A DNA stretch of 64,000 nucleotides from Micromonospora parathelypteridis (lineage in GTDB: Bacteria > Actinomycetota > Actinomycetes > Mycobacteriales > Micromonosporaceae), in assembly GCF_014201145.1 (NCBI RefSeq), contig NZ_JACHDP010000001.1:372001-436000 (forward strand). The letters are read 5' to 3'. Below the pieces are notes generated by a model. That model worked only from the letters and a program-made list of their open reading frames with translations, made no database searches and had not been told where the DNA came from. How positions within the stretch are numbered: position 1 is the stretch's first letter; every line of letters starts with the position of its first letter. Shown one piece after another: positions 1 to 8,986 of the stretch. The translations under genes were made by a program, and so were the position numbers.

Positions 1-1357
1 GCTGGATGATCGCGCCGGTGCGGATGTACTGCACACCGACGCTGTGCTGGGTCCAGCCCACCGAGTAGACGAGCATCCCGGTCCGGTCCCGGCCGGAGTT
101 CTCCGTCCACGCCTGCGCCAGTTCGAGGAACTTCTCCTGCGGGATGCCGCAGACCCGTTCCACCATCTCCGGTGTGTAACGGGCGAAGTGCCGCTTGAGG
201 ATCTGGTAGACGCAGCGCGGGTGCTGCAACGTCTCGTCACGTTCGGTCTCGCCGCCGACCGGCGCGCCGTGCGACTCGTTCTCCAGCCCGGCCGCCGTCT
301 CTCGCTGCGTCTCACTGTCGCGGGTCGTCTGGTTCTGCGAGTGGCCCTGGTACCGCCAACTGGCCTGGTCGTAGGTGGCGTTGTCGTCGTTGAAGCCGGA
401 GAAGAGGCCGTGCATGTCCTCGGTGTCGCCGTACTCCTCGGTCACGATCGTCGCGGCGTTGGTGTAGGCGACGACGTACTCCCGAAAGTCCAGCTCGTTT
501 TCGAGGATGTAGCGCACCACCCCGCCGAGCAGCGCGATGTCCGTGCCCGCCCGGATCGGCAGGTACGAGTCAGCCAGCGCGCTGGTGCGGGTGAAGCGTG
601 GGTCGACGTGGAACACCCTCGCCCCGCGGCGCTTGGCCTCCATCACCCACTGGAAGCCCACCGGGTGCGCCTCGGCCATGTTCGAACCCTGGATGACGAT
701 GACGTCGGAGTTCGACAGGTCCTGCTGGTACTGGGTGGCGCCGCCACGACCGAAGCTGGTCCCCAGACCGGGGACGGTGGAGGAGTGTCAAATACGGGCC
801 TGGTTCTCGATCTGGAGCGCCCCCATCGCGGTGAACAACTTCTTGATGAGGTAGTTCTCCTCGTTGTCCAGCGTCGCCCCGCCCAGGCTGGAGATGCCCA
901 GCGTCCGGTTGAGCGGTCGACCCTCGGCGTCGACGTCCTCCCAGGTCTCGTCCCGAGCGGCCAGGACCCGATCGGCGATCATGTTCATCGCCGTGTCGAG
1001 GTCGAGGTCCTCCCACTCGGTGCCGTACGGCCGCCGGTAACGGACCTTCGTCTGCCGCAGCGGACTGGTCACCAGACTCTTGCTCGCCGAACCCTTCGGA
1101 CACAGCCGACCCCGCGAGATCGGGCTGTCCGGATCACCCTCGATCTGACTGACCTGCCCGTCCTTGACGAACACCCGCTGACCACACCCCACCGCGCAGT
1201 ACGGGCACACCGAACGGGCCATGCTGTCGGCGTCCTCGGTACGGGCGGTGAGCGCACGGGATCCGGCGGACTTGGCGGCAGCGCCCCGGCCGAGCGGGTC
1301 GGTGCCGGTGAGCTGGCGATAGACCGGCCAGCCCTCGATCCAGCTCCGCACCCCCAT
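1..1357 (-). CDS. fdh: Formate dehydrogenase alpha subunit, selenoprotein (3' end outside window)
   Basis: Molybdo-bis-MGD subunit that oxidises formate to CO2. The start at 1357 gives an N-terminus with the [4Fe-4S] ligands Cys51, Cys54, Cys58 and Cys86 (CPYCAVGCG...RGRLCPKG). After residue 189 (...IENQARI) there is an in-frame TGA at 788-790. Beyond it the same frame continues without a stop to base 1 with family sequence: HSSTVPGLG, FGRGGATQ, QGSNMAEAHPVGFQW, VDPRFTRTSALAD. This is where FdnG/FdhF-type enzymes carry active-site selenocysteine, so TGA is read as Sec190 and the gene is intact, not two fragments. No twin-arginine signal is seen, unlike E. coli FdnG, which fits a cytoplasmic enzyme. 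About 452 residues of an expected ~1000 lie in the window. Electron-transfer subunits and sel genes would be outside. Confidence 0.93.
759..790 (-). promoter_or_regulatory. Bacterial SECIS element with selenocysteine UGA
   Basis: Directly after the UGA (788-790) the mRNA can form a six-pair stem, GUCCCC (775-770) with GGGGAC (764-759), closed by the apical loop GGUCU (769-765). From memory, GGUCU is also the SelB-recognised loop of E. coli fdhF, and it begins at the same distance there, 19 nt after the UGA. Spacing, loop sequence and position inside the coding region fit a bacterial-type SECIS. It should recruit SelB with Sec-tRNA to recode the stop. Confidence 0.88.
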
Positions 1358-1446
1358 TGCCGCACCTTTCCGACTAATCGCACAAATGTGAACAGCCTGA
1401 CATTAGACGAGGTGCCGCCCCGGTCGCAGCGGATCACTAGAGAGAT

Positions 1447-1484
1447 GCCTCCCCCGGCCCTTTTTCGCGCGGGCCGGCGAAGGC
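1447..1484 (-). terminator. GC-rich hairpin downstream of prsW
   Basis: Arms 1447-1460 and 1471-1484 pair at 12 of 14 positions (core CCGGCCC/GGGCCGG) around a 10-nt loop. It lies between the prsW stop and the fdh start, both on minus. No clear U-tract follows on the minus strand, so it may act as a terminator or a processing hairpin. The rest of 1358-1519 shows no gene and should hold the fdh promoter. Confidence 0.4.
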
Positions 1485-1519
1485 ATGGTGTATGCGGTCG
1501 GCGGAGTGCCCGCCGAAGG

Positions 1520-2317
1520 TCAGTTCGGCTGGAGCTGGCCGACGCCGTGCTCGCTGAAAGCCCGGTAACGGTGCAGCTCCCAGAACAGCCAACCGATGCT
1601 GATGATCGCCAACACGACGAAGACCAGTGAGCCGGAGAACGTGTCCCAGAGGGTGTGCAGGACGACGACACCCAGGAACGTGCCGATGAACCCGAACAGC
1701 CGGGCGACGCTCGGGCTGGCCAACAGCGCCCACAGCGCGCCGGCGGTGAGCCCGGTCCACGCGGTGTGGCCGGCGGGCGCCGTCAGACCACGGATGAACA
1801 GCGTCTGCTCCACCGCGCCGATGTTGCCCTGCGAACTCAGCAGAGCGCTGAACGCGTAGCCCATCGTCTCCAACGCGGCGAAACCCATGCCGGCGGCGAC
1901 GCCAATGATCAGCCCGTCGGAGGGAACCCGACGGCGATGCTGGGCCACGACCGTGAACAGCAGCACCACCGGGACGATCAGCTTCGCCGACTCCTCGATC
2001 AGCGCCACGAACAGCATGGGCAGCGTGCCGAGACCGCGCAGGGTGTCGTACTCCAGCGTGCCGGCGACCACCGTGCCGATCACACCACCGAAGAACGCCG
2101 ACGTCACCAACACCGACGCCGGCACCTGCCACCGCCCGGTGCGGGCCTGCGCGAACGTCAGGAACGTCAGCGGCACCAACGTCGCCCCGAGCAGGATCAG
2201 CGCCGGTACGAAATTCGGATTTTGCGTGCTGACGAGGGTCCGCAGCACCGCCATGTAGAGGATCAGCCCGATGACGAGCACTCCGACCCACGCCCACCGG
2301 CGCGAACGATCACCCAT
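1520..2317 (-). CDS. prsW: PrsW family intramembrane metalloprotease
   Basis: 265-residue polytopic membrane protein with about seven to eight hydrophobic segments. It carries the family's conserved motifs in order: a glutamate pair before a helix (ALIEESAKL), AAGMGFAALETMGYAF, GHTAWTG and HTLWD. In the PrsW/M82 family such Glu and His residues form the membrane-embedded active site; the founding member performs site-1 cleavage of an anti-sigma factor in Bacillus. No sigma or anti-sigma gene is adjacent, so the substrate is unknown. The ATG at 2317 is chosen because the protein then opens with a short basic segment before the first helix. It is transcribed toward fdh but separated from it by 162 bp and a hairpin. 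Confidence 0.85.
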   Translation of the reverse strand: MGDRSRRWAWVGVLVIGLILYMAVLRTLVSTQNPNFVPALILLGATLVPLTFLTFAQARTGRWQVPASVLVTSAFFGGVIGTVVAGTLEYDTLRGLGTLPMLFVALIEESAKLIVPVVLLFTVVAQHRRRVPSDGLIIGVAAGMGFAALETMGYAFSALLSSQGNIGAVEQTLFIRGLTAPAGHTAWTGLTAGALWALLASPSVARLFGFIGTFLGVVVLHTLWDTFSGSLVFVVLAIISIGWLFWELHRYRAFSEHGVGQLQPN

Positions 2318-2878
2318 ACCGCGCAGTCTGGCGGATCCAGGTTACGAAGGCTAGCCACGACAATGAGACCGGGCCGACTCGCTCAGAACGCCTCGGCCAC
2401 CTTGCCGCGGTCGCGGCGGCGAGCTCGCGCAATTCCTTCTCCACTGTCGCGACCGACGTCTTCGCGCCGGGCGCGCTGCAGGGCTCGCACCAGGGCAACG
2501 TCCCTGGGCAGTACAGCTACCCCCGTGACACGCAGCGACTGAGGACCTCGCCGATGCACGCCGCAGGCGGCTCCGGGCCCGCCGCACCCGGCGGTGTTCC
2601 AAGCACTCGGCGTCGTGGTGGCGATCCATTGCCCCGAACGCGGCGAGGCCTTGGGATGAGTGGCCCGCATCGCGGGTCCGTGACGCAATGGCCGGGGCCT
2701 ATGCGGCCGACATACGGCTGATCGTGAAGGGAATCCACTTTAGCCCAATTCCGCCTAGGTGACGCGAAACCTATCAGAACCGGCGAATCAGTCGAATACG
2801 CTACGACTCGCCCGCGAACTTACGATGCGTCGCTCGTCAGTAGCTCTGGGTGTATCGAGGCGGCTTTCTGGAGGGGTC
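2318..2878. other. Non-coding stretch upstream of the collagen-like gene
   Basis: About 560 bp between the divergent prsW and the collagen-like gene. The open frames here are short, run on several frames, and have no recognisable family sequence. A minus-strand frame (2498-2310) contains an ATVEKELRELAA-like stretch that could be a gene remnant, but I cannot support it. The last 100-150 bp should contain the promoter and 5' leader of the collagen operon. Confidence 0.4.
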
Positions 2879-5800
2879 ATGAGCAACAACCGACGGCTGC
2901 GGCGAGGGCTGAAGCCTGGCCGCGCCGCATCAGGGCTGAGCTCTGCCCTGATGGTGGTCGGGATGACGGGCGGGCCCGCAGCCGCAGCGCAACCCGTGGA
3001 AGCGAAGTCGTCTGCCCAGGACGTGCACGTCGGCACGCCCGGCCCTCTCGGACAGTACGGCGGTTGGCCCTCGTTCCTTCCGGTTGCTCGAGACGGCGGC
3101 GGACCTTACGACTCGGCGGACCAGCACCCTGGCGGGCCACCGGACTGCGGCCCCCAGGGCTGGCAGGGCCCGTGGGGCAAGCACGACCAGGGCAAGCACG
3201 ACGACGGCAAGCACGACGAGGGCAAGCAGCCGAAGCCGGACTACTCGCACGGCACTCAAGGCCCCCAGGGCGTTCATGGCGCCCAGGGCAACCAGGGCGA
3301 CACCGGCGCACAAGGCGACACGGGTGCTCAGGGCACTCAAGGTGCCCAGGGCAGCCAGGGCGACACTGGCGCCCAAGGCACTCATGGCAACCAGGGCGAG
3401 ACCGGTGCTCAGGGATTCCAGGGCGCACAGGGCAACACCGGCGCACAAGGCAACCAGGGCGACACCGGTGCACAAGGCAGCCAGGGCGATACCGGCGCAC
3501 AAGGCAACCAGGGCACGCAGGGCTTCCAAGGCACCCAGGGCGACACCGGAACACAAGGCATTCAAGGTAACCAGGGCAACCAAGGTGCCCAGGGCGACAC
3601 GGGCGCACAAGGCAACCAAGGGTTCCAAGGCGCACAGGGCGACACCGGCGCCCAAGGCTCCCAAGGCGACACCGGCGCACAAGGCAACCAGGGCACGCAG
3701 GGCTTCCAAGGCACCCAGGGCGACACCGGAACACAAGGCATTCAAGGTAACCAGGGCAACCAAGGTGCCCAGGGCGACACGGGCGCACAAGGCAACCAGG
3801 GCGCGCAGGGCTTCCAAGGCACCCAGGGCGACACCGGAACACAAGGCGCTCAGGGTAACCAGGGCAACCAAGGTGCCCAGGGCGACACGGGCGCACAAGG
3901 CAACCAAGGGTTCCAAGGCGCACAGGGCGACACCGGCGCGCAGGGCAACCAGGGCGACACCGGCGCACAAGGCAACCAGGGCGCGCAGGGCTTCCAAGGC
4001 ACCCAGGGCGACACCGGAACACAAGGCGCTCAGGGTAACCAGGGCAACCAAGGTGCCCAGGGCGACACGGGCGCACAAGGCAACCAAGGGTTCCAAGGCG
4101 CACAGGGCGACACCGGCGCACAAGGCAACCAGGGCACGCAGGGCTTCCAAGGCACCCAGGGCGACACCGGAACACAAGGCGCTCAGGGTAACCAGGGCAA
4201 CCAAGGTGCCCAGGGCGACACGGGCGCACAAGGCAACCAAGGGTTCCAAGGCGCACAGGGCGACACCGGCGCACAAGGCAACCAGGGCACGCAGGGCTTC
4301 CAAGGCACCCAGGGCGACACCGGAACACAAGGCGCTCAGGGCGACACCGGTGCGCAAGGCAACCAAGGCTTCCAGGGCGACACCGGCGCACAAGGCGCTC
4401 AAGGTAACCAGGGCAACCAAGGTGCCCAGGGCGACACGGGTGCGCAAGGCGCTCAGGGCGACACCGGCGCACAAGGCAACCAAGGCTTCCAGGGCAACCA
4501 AGGGTTCCAAGGGTTCCAAGGGTTCCAAGGGTTCCAAGGGTTCCAAGGGTTCCAAGGGTTCCAAGGAGCCCAGGGCGACACCGGCGCCCAGGGCTCCCAA
4601 GGCGACACCGGCGCGCAAGGCGCTCAGGGTGACACCGGAGCGCAAGGCAACCAAGGGTTCCAGGGCGCACAGGGCGACACCGGCGCGCAAGGCGCTCAGG
4701 GTGACACCGGAGCGCAAGGCAACCAAGGGTTCCAGGGCGCACAGGGCGACACCGGCGCGCAAGGCGCTCAGGGCGACACCGGCGCACAAGGCAACCAAGG
4801 GTTCCAGGGCAACCAAGGCTTCCAAGGGTTCCAAGGAGCCCAGGGCGACACCGGAGCGCAAGGCAACCAAGGGTTCCAGGGCGCACAGGGCGACACCGGC
4901 GCGCAAGGCGCTCAGGGCGACACCGGCGCACAAGGCAACCAAGGGTTCCAGGGCAACCAAGGCTTCCAAGGGTTCCAAGGAGCCCAGGGCGACACCGGCG
5001 CCCAGGGCTCCCAAGGCGACACCGGCGCACAAGGCGCACAGGGCGACACCGGCGCGCAAGGCGCACAGGGCGACACCGGCGCACAAGGCAACCAAGGGTT
5101 CCAGGGCGCACAGGGTGACACCGGCGCACAAGGCAACCAAGGGTTCCAGGGCGCACAGGGCGACACCGGCGCGCAAGGCGCTCAGGGTGACACCGGCGCA
5201 CAAGGTAACCAAGGGTTCCAGGGCAACCAAGGCTTCCAAGGGTTCCAAGGAGCCCAGGGCGACACCGGCGCCCAGGGCTCCCAAGGCGACACCGGCGCGC
5301 AAGGCGCTCAGGGTGACACCGGCGCACAAGGCAACCAAGGGTTCCAGGGCGCACAGGGCGACACCGGCGCGCAAGGCGCTCAGGGCGACACCGGCGCACA
5401 AGGCAACCAAGGGTTCCAGGGCGCACAGGGCGACACCGGCGCGCAAGGCGCTCAGGGCGACACCGGCGCACAAGGCAACCAAGGGTTCCAGGGCAACCAA
5501 GGCTTCCAAGGGTTCCAAGGAGCCCAGGGCGACACCGGCGCCCAGGGCTCCCAAGGCGACACCGGCGCACAAGGTGCACAGGGCGACACCGGCGCACAAG
5601 GCAACCAAGGGTTCCAGGGCGCACAGGGCGACACCGGCGCACAAGGCAACCAAGGGTTCCAGGGCGCACAGGGCGACACCGGCGCACAAGGCAACCAAGG
5701 GTTCCAGGGCGCACAGGGCGACACCGGCGCACAAGGCGCACAGGGCGACACCGGCGCACAAGGCAACCAAGGGTTCCAGGGCAACCAAGGCTTCCAAGGG

Positions 5801-6565
5801 TTCCAAGGAGCCCAGGGCGACACCGGAGCGCAAGGCAACCAAGGGTTCCAGGGCGCACAGGGCGACACCGGAGCGCAAGGCGCACAGGGCGACACAGGCG
5901 CTCAAGGCGCACAGGGCGACACCGGAGCGCAAGGCAACCAAGGGTTCCAGGGCGACACCGGCGCACAAGGCGCCCAAGGGTTCCAAGGCGCACAGGGCGA
6001 CACCGGCGCACAAGGCGCCCAAGGATTCCAGGGCACTCAGGGTTTCCAAGGCTCCCAGGGCAACCAGGGCGACACAGGTGCTCAAGGCGCTCAAGGCGAT
6101 ACCGGTGCCCAGGGAATTCAGGGTGCTCAAGGTTTCCAAGGCGCCCAGGGCGACACCGGAGCACAGGGTGCCCAAGGCACCCAGGGGGTTCAGGGTGCCC
6201 AGGGCGTGCAGGGACTGGCCGGCAACGGAATTGAGGCCGCCTACATTCAGGGCCCGCTGACCGTCATTGCGGACACCCCCGTGAATTTCGGGTGCCAGGC
6301 CGGAGACATTGCTGTCGGAACCGGATATCAGCTGTCGGGCGCGGGCGTCAACCCGGTGCTGATCCAGCCGCTCTCGGTCAGTGGCTACCAGTTCACCTTC
6401 ACCGGCGGAGGCGCCGACATCTGGGTGTCCTGCATCTCGACCGCCACGCCGGTGGCGTTCGGGTCTGCGGCCGACACGTCGGGCCGGGCGACGGCCAACA
6501 GCAGCAATGCCAGCCGGCCGATCAGCGACTCGGACCGCCCCGTTACCGTCAAGGAGAATGAATGA
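2879..6565 (+). CDS. Collagen-like exported protein, 330 Gly-X-Y triplets
   Basis: 1228 residues from the ATG at 2879, chosen over an upstream in-frame ATG (2759) because GGAGGG (2871-2876) lies just before it and a signal-peptide-like N-terminus follows (basic [10 protein letters not shown], hydrophobic core, AAAAQ near residue 40). A linker with KHD/KHDDG repeats leads to an uninterrupted collagen domain, residues 125-1114, exactly 330 triplets. Y is Gln in nearly all triplets, the exception being Gly-Asp-Thr. Pro occurs once, near the start. Typical motif: [15 protein letters not shown]. Residues 1115-1228 form a Pro/Gly-interrupted globular tail with two Cys (FGCQAG, WVSCIS), perhaps the trimerisation domain. 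No LPXTG or C-terminal anchor is seen. The stop overlaps the next start by ATGA, so the gene is coupled to the TPR lipoprotein. Confidence 0.92.
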   Translation: MSNNRRLRRGLKPGRAASGLSSALMVVGMTGGPAAAAQPVEAKSSAQDVHVGTPGPLGQYGGWPSFLPVARDGGGPYDSADQHPGGPPDCGPQGWQGPWGKHDQGKHDDGKHDEGKQPKPDYSHGTQGPQGVHGAQGNQGDTGAQGDTGAQGTQGAQGSQGDTGAQGTHGNQGETGAQGFQGAQGNTGAQGNQGDTGAQGSQGDTGAQGNQGTQGFQGTQGDTGTQGIQGNQGNQGAQGDTGAQGNQGFQGAQGDTGAQGSQGDTGAQGNQGTQGFQGTQGDTGTQGIQGNQGNQGAQGDTGAQGNQGAQGFQGTQGDTGTQGAQGNQGNQGAQGDTGAQGNQGFQGAQGDTGAQGNQGDTGAQGNQGAQGFQGTQGDTGTQGAQGNQGNQGAQGDTGAQGNQGFQGAQGDTGAQGNQGTQGFQGTQGDTGTQGAQGNQGNQGAQGDTGAQGNQGFQGAQGDTGAQGNQGTQGFQGTQGDTGTQGAQGDTGAQGNQGFQGDTGAQGAQGNQGNQGAQGDTGAQGAQGDTGAQGNQGFQGNQGFQGFQGFQGFQGFQGFQGFQGAQGDTGAQGSQGDTGAQGAQGDTGAQGNQGFQGAQGDTGAQGAQGDTGAQGNQGFQGAQGDTGAQGAQGDTGAQGNQGFQGNQGFQGFQGAQGDTGAQGNQGFQGAQGDTGAQGAQGDTGAQGNQGFQGNQGFQGFQGAQGDTGAQGSQGDTGAQGAQGDTGAQGAQGDTGAQGNQGFQGAQGDTGAQGNQGFQGAQGDTGAQGAQGDTGAQGNQGFQGNQGFQGFQGAQGDTGAQGSQGDTGAQGAQGDTGAQGNQGFQGAQGDTGAQGAQGDTGAQGNQGFQGAQGDTGAQGAQGDTGAQGNQGFQGNQGFQGFQGAQGDTGAQGSQGDTGAQGAQGDTGAQGNQGFQGAQGDTGAQGNQGFQGAQGDTGAQGNQGFQGAQGDTGAQGAQGDTGAQGNQGFQGNQGFQGFQGAQGDTGAQGNQGFQGAQGDTGAQGAQGDTGAQGAQGDTGAQGNQGFQGDTGAQGAQGFQGAQGDTGAQGAQGFQGTQGFQGSQGNQGDTGAQGAQGDTGAQGIQGAQGFQGAQGDTGAQGAQGTQGVQGAQGVQGLAGNGIEAAYIQGPLTVIADTPVNFGCQAGDIAVGTGYQLSGAGVNPVLIQPLSVSGYQFTFTGGGADIWVSCISTATPVAFGSAADTSGRATANSSNASRPISDSDRPVTVKENE
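3251..6220 (+). repeat. Tandem nucleotide repeats encoding the collagen domain
   Basis: The coding DNA is repeated at several scales: 9-bp triplet units (for example gggttccaa seven times in a row near 4500-4563), larger blocks with 180-bp period (3541-3600 is identical to 3721-3780, and 3841-3900 to 4021-4080), and longer periods (4921-4980 is identical to 5461-5520, 540 bp apart). Identity at silent positions shows recent duplication rather than selection on protein alone. Length could vary between strains, and short-read assembly could collapse this region. Confidence 0.9.
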
Positions 6566-7173
6566 GCACGCGTCAGATATTCGGGTCACTCGCCTGTGGT
6601 GCGGTCCTGCTGGCCGGAGTCCCGGCATGCAGCGAGAAGCCTGCTGAGAAGCCGACGAGCAGCGCCGGCAACAACGGCAAGGCGAACGGTGGCACCACAC
6701 CGGAGGAGCTGCTCAAGCTCGGTGTCGAGCAGGGCCAAGCCGGCAACTTCGACGCGGCGAAGGCCACCTTCGAGAAGGTGGTGGCCGCAGAGGCCAACAA
6801 CAAGTTCGCCTGGTTCAACCTGGGTTACATCGCCCAGTCGCGCAACCAGGCCGACGAGGCGGTCGGCAACTACGACAAGGCATTGGCGGCCGACGGCAAC
6901 TACCGGCCGGCCCTCTACAACAAGGCCATTGCACTGGAAAGCAAGGCGCCGGCGACGTCGATGGAGATCTATCGCAAGGTCGTGTCGATCGACGACAAGT
7001 CGTCGACGGCCTACCTCCGGCTGGGCATGCTGCTGTCCCAGTCCGGTGAGGACGCCGCGGCGCGGGACGCCTTCAAGGCGGCGATCCGGCTGGACAAGGA
7101 GCTCACCTCAGCCGTGCCGGCGAAGTACCGTCCGGCCCCGAAGGCCCCGCCCTCGACTCCGGCGGGTAGGTGA
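6562..7173 (+). CDS. TPR-containing lipoprotein
   Basis: 203 residues. The N-terminal signal ends in a lipobox-like GVPAC, so Cys is probably lipidated and the protein sits on the outer face of the membrane. A Ser/Gly/Asn-rich linker leads to about four tetratricopeptide-type repeats between residues 50 and 180, for example [46 protein letters not shown] and [26 protein letters not shown] (shown as family signatures). The tail is Pro-rich. AAGGAGA (6551-6557) precedes the ATG, which overlaps the stop of the collagen-like gene; its own stop overlaps the next GTG. TPR domains bind proteins, so a role in assembling or anchoring the collagen-like protein is plausible but inferred only from coupling. 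Confidence 0.88.
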   Translation: MSTRQIFGSLACGAVLLAGVPACSEKPAEKPTSSAGNNGKANGGTTPEELLKLGVEQGQAGNFDAAKATFEKVVAAEANNKFAWFNLGYIAQSRNQADEAVGNYDKALAADGNYRPALYNKAIALESKAPATSMEIYRKVVSIDDKSSTAYLRLGMLLSQSGEDAAARDAFKAAIRLDKELTSAVPAKYRPAPKAPPSTPAGR

Positions 7174-8447
7174 TCAGCTCAATGCGTACGCCGCGTGTAA
7201 CGGTCTTCACGGGGAGCAACCGCACCCGTTTCATCGACGAATGTTTTCAGTCGCTGGTCGAGCAGACTTTCACCGACTGGGAATGGGTGGTCGTTCTCAA
7301 CCAGGGATCTCGATGGCGGCCCGAGAGGCATGACGATCGAATCCGGCTCATTGTCCAGGACAACCTGAACGGCGTTGGCGCGGTGAAGCGGTTCGCCTGC
7401 GCCGAGGCCACCGGCGACATCCTGGTTGAGCTTGACGACGACGACCTGCTCAGCAGCGACTGTCTGCAAGAGATCGTCGACGCCTTCGACTCCAACCCGG
7501 AGGTGGGGTTCGTATACAGCGACACCGCGCAGATCCAGGAGGACGGCGGCCGTTGTGAAGACCGTTTCGCGAGTTCGTTCGGCTGGCGGCACTACGACGA
7601 GAAGGTGGACGGCCGCGAGGTGCTGGCCTGCCAGGCGATGCCGCCGACGCCGCACAATGTGAGCTACATCTGGTACGCGCCGAACCATGTGCGGGCCTTC
7701 CGGCGGGACATCTACGAGAAGGTTGGCGGATACGACGAGTCGCTCGACGTCGCGGACGACGCCGATCTCATGGCTCGGTTCTACCAGGTGAGCGAGTTCC
7801 ATCACATCCAGAAGTGCCTGTACCTGCAGCGGATGCATGCCAAGAACACGCAGCGCATTCCGGACTTCAACGCCCGCATCCAGCAGCGCACGGTGGAGAT
7901 CTACGACCGCAATATTCAACAGAACGCGCTGGCCTGGTCACGGCGGCAGGGGTTGATGGCACTCGACCTGGGTGCGGCCCACAACAAGCCCGAAGGGTAT
8001 CTCGGGCTGGACTACCACGACGGGTCGGGCGTCGACATCGTCTGCGACATAACGAAGGGCGTCGACCTGCCGGACAACAGCGTCGGGGTCATCCGGGCTG
8101 TGGATTTCCTGGAGCACATTCCGGACAAGATCGCCCTGTTCAACGAGTTGTACCGACTCCTCGCGCCGAACGGGATGCTGCTGTCGCTGACACCCAGCAC
8201 CGACGGTCGGGGCGCCTACCAGGATCCGACGCATGTGGCGTTCTACAACGAAAACTCGTTCTGGTACTTCACGGACGCCAACTATTCCCGGTTCGTGCCG
8301 GAGATCAAGTGCCGGTTCCAGGCGTCGCGGTTGGTCACGTACTTCCCGAGCGAATGGCACCAGACGCACAACATCCCGTACGTCTCCGCGAATCTCATCG
8401 CGATCAAGGACGATGCCCAGCGCAACGGCGGCCAACTGAAGATATGA
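7170..8447 (+). CDS. Family 2 glycosyltransferase fused to a SAM-dependent methyltransferase
   Basis: 425 residues from GTG 7170 (GTGA overlap with the upstream stop); an ATG at 7182 is an alternative start. Residues 8-240 are a GT-A family 2 fold: VFTGSNRTRFIDECFQSL at the nucleotide-binding end, acidic metal-binding motif VELDDDDLL near 88-96, and a W/YAPNHVRAFRR acceptor region. Residues about 260-400 are a class I methyltransferase: LDLGAA near 266, DFLEHI near 311, LYRLLAPNGMLLSLTPS. No membrane segment or signal is seen, so it acts in the cytoplasm. Its coupling to the collagen-like and TPR genes suggests it glycosylates, and perhaps O-methylates the sugar on, the collagen-like protein, with Thr of the GDT triplets as obvious acceptors. 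Substrate is inference. Confidence 0.85.
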   Translation: MISSMRTPRVTVFTGSNRTRFIDECFQSLVEQTFTDWEWVVVLNQGSRWRPERHDDRIRLIVQDNLNGVGAVKRFACAEATGDILVELDDDDLLSSDCLQEIVDAFDSNPEVGFVYSDTAQIQEDGGRCEDRFASSFGWRHYDEKVDGREVLACQAMPPTPHNVSYIWYAPNHVRAFRRDIYEKVGGYDESLDVADDADLMARFYQVSEFHHIQKCLYLQRMHAKNTQRIPDFNARIQQRTVEIYDRNIQQNALAWSRRQGLMALDLGAAHNKPEGYLGLDYHDGSGVDIVCDITKGVDLPDNSVGVIRAVDFLEHIPDKIALFNELYRLLAPNGMLLSLTPSTDGRGAYQDPTHVAFYNENSFWYFTDANYSRFVPEIKCRFQASRLVTYFPSEWHQTHNIPYVSANLIAIKDDAQRNGGQLKI

Positions 8448-8457
8448 CCACGGAGCG

Positions 8458-8876
8458 TCAGACGACGTGCACCAGTCGGAAGCGCTCGGTCACCACCAGG
8501 GTGTCGTCGTCGACCGTGAAGCCGGGGTCGCCCAACTCGGCGCGCACTTCCGCGCTGTGCAGAACCCCTCGTGCCCGGCGCGCCACTGCGCCACCGACTC
8601 ATCGCCCTCACCCTCGGCCAGGGCGTGTTGCAGATCGACGTCGGCGAACCGTAACACGCGTACCTCGATCAGCTCGATCACCGCGACCCGCCGGCCTTCG
8701 GAGTCCACCACGGCGGATCGTTCGCCGACCTCGGGCAGCGGCTCGTTCGCGCGCTCGTACCCGACCAGCAGGGCGGACGTCGAGGTTTTCGCGCCGGAGA
8801 GGATCGCGGCCACCAGACTGTCCCGCAGCGGCCCCGGAAACGCGAACTCGGCGAGCGGAAGATCCTCGAACTCCAT
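8458..8876 (-). pseudogene. ASCH-domain protein with a one-base frameshift
   Basis: The ATG at 8876 opens MEFEDLPLAEFAFPGPLRD and runs through a normal ASCH domain (GAKTSTSALLVGYE, LPEVGERSAVVDSEGR, VIELIEVRVLRFADV, AEGEGDESVAQWRAGHEGF). After GHEGF, at about 8560/8561, one base appears missing: shifting by one restores HSAEVRAELGDPGFTVDDDTLVVTERFRLVHVV and the stop at 8458-8460, the expected end of a ~139-residue protein. In the unshifted frame the tail is unrelated sequence and ends near 8490. ASCH proteins bind RNA or act on modified nucleosides; no specific role can be given. Either a recent inactivation or a sequencing error. The 8877-8986 spacer upstream shows no gene. Confidence 0.8.
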
Positions 8877-8986
8877 CCGCGGAGGGTACGGGGTCCGGTG
8901 CGCCGTGAGGAAGGGCAGGCAATGGTGTTCGTCGCCCGCGACCTGGCGGTCTCCGCCGCGCTGGTCCTGTCCATGAGCTAGGTCGG

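Noticed and set aside
788..790. TGA read as the real stop of a truncated formate dehydrogenase
   Set aside because: Family sequence continues in the same frame to the window edge, the position is the known Sec site, and a SECIS hairpin follows.
44..1630. 528-codon plus-strand frame at the window start
   Set aside because: It is antisense to the formate dehydrogenase frame and shows no domain.
2310..2738. Small minus-strand genes between prsW and the collagen-like gene
   Set aside because: Several short overlapping frames in different phases; none has a ribosome site plus recognisable sequence.
3251..6220. CRISPR array
   Set aside because: The repeats are contiguous codons of a Gly-X-Y protein without unique spacers.
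2877..6700. Very long minus-strand open frames opposite the collagen-like gene
   Set aside because: They are shadows of the repetitive Gly-X-Gln codons: their translations are simple repeats ([18 protein letters not shown]) with no start signals or family sequence.
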